DNA from: Collibacillus ludicampi | GTDB taxonomy: Bacteria; Bacillota; Bacilli; Tumebacillales; BOQE01 | NCBI RefSeq assembly: GCF_023705585.1 | Contig: NZ_BOQE01000001.1 | Span: 2,109,001-2,173,000, forward strand | Direction: 5' to 3' | Length of the DNA: 64,000 nt | Part shown: in pieces, positions 52,904-63,139 of the stretch | Position numbering within the stretch: position 1 is the stretch's first letter | Layout: each line of letters opens with the position of its first letter | The notes under the pieces: generated by a model | The model's database searches: none | What the model saw: only the letters and a program-made list of their open reading frames with translations | Told to the model about the DNA's origin: nothing | Translations under genes and position numbers: made by a program

Positions 52904-54190
52904 TCACATAAAATTTGGTGTATGCTCCATTGAAATTTTCTCTGCAGTGGACCGATCGATGCCGATTTGCAGCATGCGTTGAATCCGGTGTTCGTACATC
53001 GCCTCGCGCAATTGTTTGACCCTTTCAAAGCCGATTTTCAGCTGTTCTGGGGTGCGGCCTCCACCCGCGAGTATCGCGAGCGCTTCCATCAGTTGCGAGT
53101 TCTCGTTGGTGCCTGCGCCTGCCAGAAATTCGTTCCGTTCTTCGGCCGCTTGCACCAGCGCTCCTACCAGCTTCGGGTTACGCATCAACATGTGGCGAAC
53201 GTGCCCGATCCCGTAGGCGACGTGGCGGCCTTCGTCGATTTTTGCCAAATGGACAATCTGTTCGGTGACCGGATCTGGCGCGTGATCCTCGATGAAGTTC
53301 AGCAGGTCGAGAAAGGTGCCCTCGCCTAGCACATGCAGCAAAAACGAGGACTTGAAATAATCCTCCTGAATAAACAAACTGTGCAGCGACCGCTCGGTGA
53401 GCGTGGAGGAATATTGCAGTCCACCGCCGTTGGCGAGCGCCCGTTTCATAAACGCTTCGATGTGCCGCGCCTCGTCCTGCACCAAAGTGGACAGGTACAT
53501 CAAGACTTCAATGTAGTGAGGATGGATCCGGGCCATGAACTTGGCAGGGATGTATAGAGCCGAGTACTCGTTCTCCGCCAGAAAGGTCATGATCTGACAG
53601 ACGGCCCACTCCATGTCATCAGACAGCGGCCGCAACTGGTTCCAAGCGATGTCGGTCGTCGCATTCCACTGGCTCACTTTCGCCTGTTCGTACAGATCGA
53701 GCAGATTGTCCGCCCAGACATCCTCTTTGCGAATCAGGTCAAAACCGAAATCCGGTATGCCGGGCTCCGCCACCGCTCCCCTCGGGACAAACCCGATATA
53801 AGCGGGTGCTTGTTCCAGCAGATCGCCGACGCGTCCCTGAAACCAATCCCGAATATCCAGCCTGCCGCCCGTCCGCAAGGGAATTCGGGTGCCCCAGTCC
53901 GGTTTCTCACCGGTAGACAGGTGCGTGTTACGGAGAAAAAAACGGTAGTGGTCGCCGCCATCCATCACATTCAACAACGAAATCTTATGTAGTCGGCACC
54001 AACTGCGCAAATCGTCTTTCAAATGCGGATTTGTACTGACAATCTCCAATAACTGATTGTCTCCGAGCCGCTGCAGCGCATTTTTGATCAGCAAAAACGT
54101 TTCCGAACTGCTCGGCAAATGGCCGAGTTCAAGCCTGTCTTCCGGCGTGACGCCCAGCAACCCGTATTGTTCCGGCGAGGATTCGCTCAT
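52904..54190 (-). CDS. TusA-like domain fused to a ferritin-like di-iron protein
   Basis: The 428-residue protein begins with a TusA-like domain (residues about 18-90: LGHLPSSSETFLLIKNALQRL, QLLEIVSTNPHLKDDLRSWCRLH, LLNVMDGGDHYRFFLR). The CPxP cysteine of true TusA is missing (GHLPSS). A linker follows, then a ferritin-like four-helix region (about 190-400) with the di-iron pattern E, ExxH, E, ExxH: ENEYSALYI, QDEARHIEAF, GEGTFLDLLN, IDEGRHVAYG. This resembles R2-like or PaaA/AurF-type oxygenases. It is the first gene of a three-gene operon. I know no characterised protein with this architecture; the reaction is unknown. Confidence 0.82.
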   Translation of the reverse strand: MSESSPEQYGLLGVTPEDRLELGHLPSSSETFLLIKNALQRLGDNQLLEIVSTNPHLKDDLRSWCRLHKISLLNVMDGGDHYRFFLRNTHLSTGEKPDWGTRIPLRTGGRLDIRDWFQGRVGDLLEQAPAYIGFVPRGAVAEPGIPDFGFDLIRKEDVWADNLLDLYEQAKVSQWNATTDIAWNQLRPLSDDMEWAVCQIMTFLAENEYSALYIPAKFMARIHPHYIEVLMYLSTLVQDEARHIEAFMKRALANGGGLQYSSTLTERSLHSLFIQEDYFKSSFLLHVLGEGTFLDLLNFIEDHAPDPVTEQIVHLAKIDEGRHVAYGIGHVRHMLMRNPKLVGALVQAAEERNEFLAGAGTNENSQLMEALAILAGGGRTPEQLKIGFERVKQLREAMYEHRIQRMLQIGIDRSTAEKISMEHTPNFM

Positions 54191-54247
54191 TGAAGCCCCT
54201 CCTTTCTTTATAACAAAATTCTATCATATTCATAACTATTAGTAAAT

Positions 54248-54254
54248 TCACGAT
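54248..54254. promoter_or_regulatory. shared TCACGAT motif in the di-iron operon promoter region
   Basis: ATTCACGAT lies 58 bp upstream of the TusA/di-iron start, inside an AT-rich stretch bracketed by ATTCATAA and TTATGAAT. The same core occurs before gbsA and before grdE. Confidence 0.4.
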
Positions 54255-54336
54255 AATTATGAATTCAGCTTTCGCAGTTTCTAGTTCCGTCAAGTTGACG
54301 CTAGACAAAGAGTCTGAATTTTGATAAAAAATAATC

Positions 54337-54353
54337 ATAGTTATAATAACTAT
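54337..54353. promoter_or_regulatory. 17-bp perfect palindrome
   Basis: ATAGTTAT-A-ATAACTAT is a perfect palindrome 43 bp before the UPF0316 gene and about 150 bp upstream of the minus-strand operon. This is an operator candidate. Confidence 0.5.
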
Positions 54354-54395
54354 TTGTCACAATACAATGGTGGAGTATGCAAGGGGAAATGGGGG

Positions 54396-54917
54396 ATGTC
54401 ATTGTATTTCATTCTGATCATCATAGCGATCAATATTACCTATGTAGCATTATTCACAATTCGAGTGATCCTCGTAATTAAAGGTCAGCGATTTTTGGCA
54501 TCCGTACTCTCTATGTTGGAAGTATTTGTATACCTCATCGGGCTATCGATCGTTCTAGATAACCTTAACAAACCGATAAATGTTGTTGCTTATTGTTTGG
54601 GTTGGGGGATGGGAGTGTACGTTGGAAGCAAATTTGAGGAATATCTGGCTCTTGGACATTTAATCGTACAAGCGGTCATTGATTCACAAGAGGTGGAAAT
54701 ACTTCCGAAATTGAGGGAACGTGGATACGGTGTAACTTCATGGGTGGCTGACGGCAAAGACGGAAAGCGATTAGTGGTACAGGTTTTGACGAAAAGGAGT
54801 TGTGAACGGGAACTCGTTCAGTTTATTCATCATCTATCCCCTCACGCATTTGTCATTTCTTATGAACCCAAAAACTTTAAAGGGGGCTTTTTAATCAAAA
54901 AATTGAAAATTGATTGA
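54396..54917 (+). CDS. UPF0316 (YebE-like, DUF2179/DUF5698) membrane protein
   Basis: The 173-residue protein has three N-terminal spans (residues 1-75: ILIIIAINITYVALFTIRVILVIKG, ASVLSMLEVFVYLIGLSIVL, YCLGWGMGVYVGSKFEEYLALG) and a soluble C-terminal DUF2179 domain (RERGYGVTSWVADGKDGKR, VQVLTKRSCERELVQFI). The family is widespread and uncharacterised. The start is set at the ATG preceded by AAGGGGAAATGGGGG. It has no evident link to the neighbours. Confidence 0.87.
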   Translation: MSLYFILIIIAINITYVALFTIRVILVIKGQRFLASVLSMLEVFVYLIGLSIVLDNLNKPINVVAYCLGWGMGVYVGSKFEEYLALGHLIVQAVIDSQEVEILPKLRERGYGVTSWVADGKDGKRLVVQVLTKRSCERELVQFIHHLSPHAFVISYEPKNFKGGFLIKKLKID

Positions 54918-54937
54918 ATGATATAATGATCCTATTG

Positions 54938-54987
54938 GAGGCTGTCCATGGCAAAGGCGGGCAAATGTTGCGAGTCAGAGCAGAGGC
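54938..54987 (-). pseudogene. remnant of an SSS-symporter C-terminus
   Basis: On the minus strand this reads LTRNICPPLPWTA, almost the same as LTRNICPPLPLTN near the end of the intact SSS symporter (45363-47066). DNA identity is also evident (GGCAAAGG-GGGCAAATGTT on the plus strand). Only about 15-20 codons remain. Confidence 0.55.
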
Positions 54988-55016
54988 AAAAAAAAAACGA
55001 GGGGCTGTGTGCCCCT
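54988..55016 (-). terminator. terminator of the MFS gene
   Basis: AGGGGC, TGTGT and GCCCCT form a stem; on the minus strand a run of ten T follows. It lies 66 bp after the MFS stop. Confidence 0.8.
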
Positions 55017-55081
55017 TGGCAGACAGGACTTGTTCATATCTATCCTGTTTTGTGAAACTGGTGAGTCTTAAAATGATTGCG

Positions 55082-56467
55082 TCAGAGTTGTCTCTCACTT
55101 AACTTATGGATCCTACTAGTTGTTGTTTCAACAACACTTGATGATGGAATCGAACTCGTTTCAGATAATGTTTTGCCTTTTGTCTCCGGTGCCCACGCAA
55201 TTGACACAAGCAGTCCAAGAAATGTAATACCGGCACCGATCAACATTGTTGGGCCAACACCAATACTGGTCAAGGTATAAGGCAGAATAAATGTTCCTAT
55301 AAATGCTCCAATGCGGCTGAAGGCGGTTCCTACCCCAACCGCTGAAGCCCGAATTTCCGTAGGGAAAAGTTCATTAGGGTAAATCCAGTCAAGCACATTG
55401 GGGCCGCCGGAAAAGAGGGCATAAACTGCAAATCCACTGATAATCACCCATAAAGGGGGATTCGGAAACACACCCAATATCAATAACCCTATGGTCATAA
55501 TCGCGAAGCACCAAATGATCAGCGGACGTCGTCCCATCGTATTCACTAAGAATAATGCCGGGATACATCCTATTAGGAAGAACATGCTAATCAGCGCTTC
55601 CCCAATATATGCTAAGTTTCCTTGACCAAGATGAAATGCATCCAAGATTTCCGGACCAAAGGTATATATCGCGAATAATGGTATAATTTGAAATGTCCAA
55701 AATAGCCCTATAAATAAGGTTCTTTTTAAATAATCGCCCTCAAACATTTTACTGAATCGAGTTTTTTCTGTTTGTTCATCCAATTCACTGATATCTGCAT
55801 CGGGTCCGAAAACTCGCTTAACAATCTGGCGGGCTTCTTCTATGCGCCCCTTACTGATCAGCCATCGAGGCGATTCCGGTGTACCCCAACGCATAAGCAC
55901 GAGTATAAGAGCTGGAATGGCGCTACTCCCGAGCATCCATTTCCAAGAATTTGTACCCGTTCCCATCATGAGTAGATATCCGACAATATCGGCTACCGTT
56001 GCTCCCAAATACCACATGACTAATAACATTCCCAACATAGGCCCACGGTACTTTCGGGGAGCGAATTCTGCCAGAAGGGACGTCGCAATCGGGTAATCGG
56101 CACCGATGGCGATCCCAATAAGAAATCTCAAAATAACGAGTTCAAGCGGACTATTCACAAACATTTGTAAAATTGAAACAATAATAATTAATATTAGATC
56201 GATTGTATACATGACCTGACGACCTATGAGATCCGTCAAATATCCAAAAACCAATCCACCAATAAAAATTCCTGCAAGAGCTGATGCACCGATTAAACCA
56301 CTCCAAAATGCATCGAGATGGAGTTGGGGACCTAACTGGGTTAATGCGATCCCAATAATACTCAAAATGTAGCCGTCCAAAAATGGGCCACCGGCAGAGT
56401 AAATGGTTAATCGCCGATGAAAAGGTGTTAAGGGCGAATCTTCAACTATCGCTTTCGAATCATGCAT
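55082..56467 (-). CDS. MFS transporter (sugar porter/MHS-like)
   Basis: The 461-residue carrier has 12 spans and the MFS loop motif GYLTDLIGRQVMYT plus PESPRWLISKGR at the sixth-span end and PNELFPTEIRASAVG, all typical of the sugar-porter and metabolite:H+ families. It is divergent from the grd operon and shares the 490-bp region with a cre site. It could import a grd substrate (for example betaine, sarcosine or a precursor); this is inference from position. GGAGGG precedes the ATG. Confidence 0.85.
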   Translation of the reverse strand: MHDSKAIVEDSPLTPFHRRLTIYSAGGPFLDGYILSIIGIALTQLGPQLHLDAFWSGLIGASALAGIFIGGLVFGYLTDLIGRQVMYTIDLILIIIVSILQMFVNSPLELVILRFLIGIAIGADYPIATSLLAEFAPRKYRGPMLGMLLVMWYLGATVADIVGYLLMMGTGTNSWKWMLGSSAIPALILVLMRWGTPESPRWLISKGRIEEARQIVKRVFGPDADISELDEQTEKTRFSKMFEGDYLKRTLFIGLFWTFQIIPLFAIYTFGPEILDAFHLGQGNLAYIGEALISMFFLIGCIPALFLVNTMGRRPLIIWCFAIMTIGLLILGVFPNPPLWVIISGFAVYALFSGGPNVLDWIYPNELFPTEIRASAVGVGTAFSRIGAFIGTFILPYTLTSIGVGPTMLIGAGITFLGLLVSIAWAPETKGKTLSETSSIPSSSVVETTTSRIHKLSERQL

Positions 56468-56738
56468 TTCTCATCCCTCCCTGAATCCTTTACGAATCAC
56501 ATGACTTTCATTACAAGCCGACAGCAAAAGAATTCAGAATTTACAACCCCCCTACTGAAGATCATGAACTCGATGATTTTTAAAAAGATGCTTTTGTATA
56601 ATTTTTCTGAATTTTAAAATAATAAATAGCGCTAGTTTCCTTCATAATCTCAAATAATCATTCCTCTATCATGTGGCCGGTTGCTTGCGCAATGATCCGT
56701 TTAGCGATTTATGATAGATCCCCCCTCCTTCGGTAAAC

Positions 56739-56751
56739 CGAAATCATTTCG
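56739..56751. promoter_or_regulatory. CGAAATCATTTCG palindrome
   Basis: This perfect palindrome shares GAAATCATTTCGAG with the site at 9481-9493. It lies between the MFS and grdE genes. It may be a third site for the HTH-DUF1232 regulator, or chance. Confidence 0.3.
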
Positions 56752-56762
56752 AGATAAACAAA

Positions 56763-56776
56763 TGTAAGCGTTTTCA
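56763..56776. promoter_or_regulatory. cre-like site (CcpA)
   Basis: TGTAAGCGTTTTCA is an excellent match to the cre consensus. It lies 24 bp upstream of the P1 -35 box of grdE and about 295 bp upstream of the MFS start. Confidence 0.7.
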
Positions 56777-56799
56777 ATAATGATGGTAGGTGTTCGTTT

Positions 56800-56906
56800 T
56801 TGGGTATTCTTGTAACAATGATTATAATGTATTCACGATTGAAAAACAATCACTTTTCGAAAAATTTAAAAATATGCTTCACAAATCATATAACCAGGAT
56901 TATAAT
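56800..56906 (+). promoter_or_regulatory. two candidate grd promoters
   Basis: P1: TTGGGT (56800-56805) and TATAAT (56823-56828), 17 bp apart, with the shared TCACGAT motif at 56833-56839 near the start point. P2: TTCACA (56878-56883) and TATAAT (56901-56906), 17 bp apart. Confidence 0.6.
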
Positions 56907-56921
56907 ATAACCAAGATTATA
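56888..56921. repeat. tandem 17-bp direct repeat at the grd promoter
   Basis: ATATAACCAGGATTATA (56888-56904) is followed at once by ATATAACCAAGATTATA (56905-56921), with one difference. The repeats overlap the P2 -10 box, so they may bind a regulator. Confidence 0.75.
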
Positions 56922-56954
56922 AAAACGGAGACAGATGTAAGGGGGGAAGACTGA

Positions 56955-58262
56955 GTGAAGCTAGAAATCGGGAATTTTTATGTACGGGACGTGGTGTTTG
57001 GAGATAAAACCGCTTACCAAAACGGAGTGCTGACGATTGACAAGGAAGAGGCGATCCGCGTTGTTTGCGAGGACGAACATATCACCGATGTTGACATCGT
57101 AATCGCCAAACCCGGTGACCGCGTGCGAATCACGCCGGTGAAAGAAGCGATTGAACCGCGCTGCAAGGTGTCAGGTGGGGTACTGTTTCCGGGAGCGCTC
57201 AATAAGTTGATCCCTGCCGGCACAGGCCGCACACACGCATTAAAAGGCAGTTGCGTGTTGGCGGTCGGCAAACGATGGGGGGGATTCCAGGACGGTTTGA
57301 TCGATATGAGCGGACCGGGCGCAAAACAAACGATGTTCTCGCAATTGATCAATATCTGTCTGGTTGCCGACACAGATGAAGAGTTTGAACGACATGAACA
57401 GCAAAAGAAAAACAGGGCGTTGCGGTGGGCGGGAATGCGCCTCGCCGAATACATCGGAAATTGTGTTCGGGATTTGGAACCGGAAGAAGTGGAGACGTAT
57501 GAATTACCGCCGCTTGCCCAACGCAGTGAGGATTTGCAACAATTGCCCGGCGTCGTCTATGTCTTGCAACTTCAATCGCAAATGCTGGAGGAAGGCTACA
57601 ACGCGCTGGTGTACGGGTGGGACGCCAATCACATGCTGCCTACCTTGATGCACCCGAACGAACTGTTGGACGGCGCCGTGATATCAGGTAGTTTCATGCC
57701 GTCTTCATCCAAAATATCGACTTACCAGCATGTCAATAATGCAACGATTAAGCGTTTGCTGAGAGAGCACGGAAAAACCATTAATTTTCTGGGTGTGATT
57801 GTTTCCAACCTGAATGTGCAATTGGAGGAAAAGGTCCGATCCGCCCTGTTCGTCAGGCAGTTGGCAACGTCGCTGGGAGCCCAGGGAGCGATCGTATGCG
57901 AGGAAGGGTACGGAAATCCGGACGCCGATTTTATCGCCGTGATTAACGAGTTGGAGGATGCGGGGATCAAAGTAGTCGGCATCACCAATGAATGCACGGG
58001 CCGCGATGGCCGTTCACAACCGCTGGTGGATTTATCGGAAAAGGCGGATGCGATCGTGTCGACCGGAAATGTTTCGCAGCTTTTGCGGCTACCGCCGATG
58101 GAAAAAGTGATCGGTGATTTGGAAGCGCTGGCGAGAGACGGCAATTCCGGAGGTTGGGAAGGATGCGTCAAGCAAGACGGTTCGATTGAAATGGAAAATA
58201 ACGGAATGTTTTGTTCGGATGCAAACACGGGGGATTATTACAAAACGGTTGTCGAGTATTAG
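56955..58262 (+). CDS. grdE: glycine/sarcosine/betaine reductase component B, GrdE-type proprotein
   Basis: The 435-residue protein aligns with GrdE/GrdG/GrdH along its length: the EIGNFYVRDVVFGDKTAY start, GRTHALKGSCVLAVGKRWGG, NHMLPTLMHPNELLDGAVISG, EHGKTINFLGVIVSNLNV and GNPDADFIAVINELEDAGIKVVGITNECTGRDG. Protein B binds the substrate through a carbonyl made by proprotein cleavage. In glycine-specific GrdE the cleavage is at an Asn-Cys near residue 242; here the equivalent stretch, SGSFMPSSSK (residues 244-253), has only Ser. GTG start with AGGGGGG. Substrate may be betaine or sarcosine rather than glycine. Confidence 0.88.
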   Translation: MKLEIGNFYVRDVVFGDKTAYQNGVLTIDKEEAIRVVCEDEHITDVDIVIAKPGDRVRITPVKEAIEPRCKVSGGVLFPGALNKLIPAGTGRTHALKGSCVLAVGKRWGGFQDGLIDMSGPGAKQTMFSQLINICLVADTDEEFERHEQQKKNRALRWAGMRLAEYIGNCVRDLEPEEVETYELPPLAQRSEDLQQLPGVVYVLQLQSQMLEEGYNALVYGWDANHMLPTLMHPNELLDGAVISGSFMPSSSKISTYQHVNNATIKRLLREHGKTINFLGVIVSNLNVQLEEKVRSALFVRQLATSLGAQGAIVCEEGYGNPDADFIAVINELEDAGIKVVGITNECTGRDGRSQPLVDLSEKADAIVSTGNVSQLLRLPPMEKVIGDLEALARDGNSGGWEGCVKQDGSIEMENNGMFCSDANTGDYYKTVVEY

Positions 58263-58274
58263 GAGGTGAACCGG

Positions 58275-59588
58275 GTGAAGAAAGCTGTCCATTATATCAA
58301 TCAATTTTTCGGACAAATTGGTGGGGAAGAGAAAGCGGACTATGAACCTGAAATCAGGGAAGGGGTTGTGGGCCCCGGTTTGCTGTTGAAAAATCTGCTG
58401 GCGCCTGACATCGATGTCACCCATACCATCATTTGTGGCGACAATTTTTTCAGCTCGAAGAAAGAGACGGCGATCGAAACGATCCTCGGTTTTCTGGCCG
58501 ACAAAGAGTTTGATCTGTTTATAGCGGGACCGGCTTTTTTGGCGGGAAGGTATGGATTTGCCTGCGGCGAAATTTGCAAAGCCGTAGAGGAGCGGTTTGG
58601 CGTCCCGACCATCACCAGTATGAACGTCGAAAACCCAGCAGTCGAAATGTTCCATAAGCACATGTACATTTTCCCCGGCGGAAACAGTGCGGCTGCCATG
58701 CGCAAAGATCTGTCGACAGTGGCAGGTTTCGCGAAAAAGCTGATAAATGGAGCCCAACTTGGCCCGGCCAGGCAGGAGGGGTATTTTCCGCGTGGCATCC
58801 GCTTGGAGTCGTTTGTCAATCCGCTGGTGCCAGCGGCGGACCGGGCAGTTGACATGCTTTTGAAAAAACTGAACGGAGAACCGTTTGAGACGGAGATGCC
58901 GATGCCGAAAGTGGATCGCGTACCGATCGCCCCACCTGTGGATGTAAGCAGGGCGATCGTGGCTCTAGTGAGTTCCGGCGGCATTGTTCCGGCAGGGAAT
59001 CCCGACCGGATTCAGTCCGCGTCCGCCACGAAATGGGGAAAATACAACATCGCCGGATTGGAATCGTTACAGCCCGGCGAGTGGCAGACGATTCACGCCG
59101 GATTTGATCCATCTTTTGCAAACGAAAATCCCAACGTCATCGCGCCTGTGGACGCTTTGCGTGAATACGAAAGAGAAGGGAAAATCGGCAAAATTCACGA
59201 TTATATCTATTGCACCGTCGGAACCGGGACATCCCAGGCGGACGCAAGCAGGATGGGCAGAGAAATCGCCCAACAATTGCACGAAGCAAACGTTTCGGCT
59301 GTGATTCTCACTTCCACCTGAGGGACCTGTACTCGTTGCGGTGCAACGATCACAAAGGAAATTGAGCGAACCGGGATTCCGGTTGTGCAAATGGCGAATC
59401 TGGTGTCGATTGCAAAAACAGTTGGCGCCAACCGGATTGTACCGACCGTTGCGGTTCCCCATCCGCTGGGAAATCCGCTCCTTACAGCTGAAGAGGAGTG
59501 GAAGATGCGGAAACACCGGGTCGGTGTCGCGCTGGAAGCTTTGGCGACCGAGATCGAGCAACCGACGGTCTTTGAAGTCCGCATCTGA
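58275..59588 (+). CDS. grdB: selenoprotein B of glycine/sarcosine/betaine reductase (GrdB-type), Sec at codon 349
   Basis: The frame runs through a TGA at 59319-59321 to a real stop at 59586-59588, giving 437 residues, the usual length. The TGA lies in LTST-U-GTCTRCGAT, where this family has selenocysteine followed by a CxxC. After it the protein continues in family style: KEIERTGIPVVQMANLVSIAK, TVGANRIVPTVAVPHPLGNP, TVFE. It forms protein B with GrdE and passes a carboxymethyl group to GrdA. GTG at 58275 with AGGAGG. A conventional gene caller would stop it at 59321 and lose the last 88 residues. Confidence 0.93.
59319..59348 (+). promoter_or_regulatory. grdB UGA codon and SECIS-like hairpin
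   Basis: CGTTGC (59334-59339) pairs with GCAACG (59343-59348) around a GGT loop. The loop begins 21 nt after the first base of the TGA, within the window used by bacterial SECIS elements. Confidence 0.75.
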
Positions 59589-59618
59589 CGGAACATTTTG
59601 CTGAAAGGGGTGTCATGA

Positions 59619-62063
<2,445 letters not shown>

Positions 62064-62067
<4 letters not shown>

Positions 62068-62381
62068 TTGAGGTGAACAAGGACAATTTTGCTGGAGAAG
62101 TGCTTGCATCCTCGAAGCCGGTGTTGGTCGACGTATGGGGTCCGACATGCCAGCCGTGTTTGGCTTTGATGCCGCAAGTCGAGGAGCTTGCCAACAAATA
62201 TCAGGATCAAGTGAAGGTGGTGAAACTCAACAGCGCGGAAAATCGCAGATTGTGCATTGATCTTCGCGTCATCGGATTGCCCGCATTTCTGTTGTTTAAA
62301 GAGGGAAAAGAAGTAGAGAGGCTGAGTGGAAAGGACATCGACATCGAGGATATTGAGAAATGCTTGCAAGCGAATCTTTAA
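62064..62381 (+). CDS. trxA: thioredoxin of the grd system
   Basis: The 105-residue thioredoxin has the active site WGPTCQPC (about residues 28-35) and the cis-Pro region IGLPAFLLFKEG. It starts inside the grdC stop (ATGA overlap), which sets the start at 62064. It passes electrons from TrxB to the reductase selenoproteins. Confidence 0.92.
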
Positions 62382-62420
62382 AAATAGTATAAACATATAC
62401 TTCAGACTGGAGGAGATCAC

Positions 62421-62882
62421 ATGTTAAAAGGCAAAAAAGTGTTTATCGTGGGGGAAAGAGACGGCGTTCCAGCGCCCGCAGTGGCTGAGTGTGTGAAAGC
62501 AGCCGGCGGGGAAGTCGTCTTCATGGACACCCAGTGCTTCGTCTGAACAGCGGCGGGAGCGATGGACCTGGAGGTGCAGGGGACGCTGAAGAAGGCGGCC
62601 GAGGAGTACGGAAACGAGAATGTTGTCGTGCTCCTGGGCTCTCCGGATGCTGACAGCGCGGATATTTACGCGGAAACGGTGACCCTCGGCGACCCGACCT
62701 ATGCAGGTCCGTTGGCTGGAGTCTCGTTGAGACTCGCTGTGTATCACATTTTGGAAGACGAGGTTAAACAACTGGTGCCGGAAGAAGTCTATCAGGAACA
62801 GGTAGGATTGGCCGAATTGTCGCTGGACAAAGAGGCGATTTGCGAAGCGATGCAAAGAGCAAGGGCTAGATTGTCCGACTGA
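62421..62882 (+). CDS. grdA: selenoprotein A of glycine reductase (GrdA), Sec at codon 42
   Basis: The frame starts at ATG 62421 (AGGAG upstream) and passes a TGA at 62544-62546 in the hallmark motif [13 protein letters not shown]. It then runs through [43 protein letters not shown], which is diagnostic for GrdA, to a stop at 62880-62882: 153 residues, family length. The Sec carries the carboxymethyl group between components B and C. Without recoding the gene would be annotated only from an internal start. Confidence 0.95.
62544..62580 (+). promoter_or_regulatory. grdA UGA codon and SECIS-like hairpin
   Basis: CCTG (62567-62570) and CAGG (62577-62580) close a GAGGTG loop that contains GGT, 29 nt after the TGA. 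The stem is short, so it is less certain than the grdB one. Confidence 0.55.
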
Positions 62883-62918
62883 GAGATGTTCTATAAACTC
62901 CTGCGTGTGGCAAAGAGC

Positions 62919-62957
62919 AAGACCGCTGGTTTCAAATCCGAAGCCGGCGGTCTTTTT
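62919..62957 (+). terminator. terminator of the grd operon
   Basis: AAGACCGCTGG pairs with CCGGCGGTCTT (one G-U), followed by TTT. It lies 37 bp after grdA. Confidence 0.85.
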
Positions 62958-63139
62958 GATTTACAAGGATTTCGCCAGCTTCAGACCCGTTGTCTCGAGC
63001 CTCATACTTTGTCGATTGCAAGGTGATCTGCATGTCCTTCGTGAAATATTTCACATAAAAAACGATTCAGGAAAGGGGAGGAAAAGGGAAATCGTCATTT
63101 ACCGAATCCTTGCCCCTGTTTCATAACACGATAATATTT

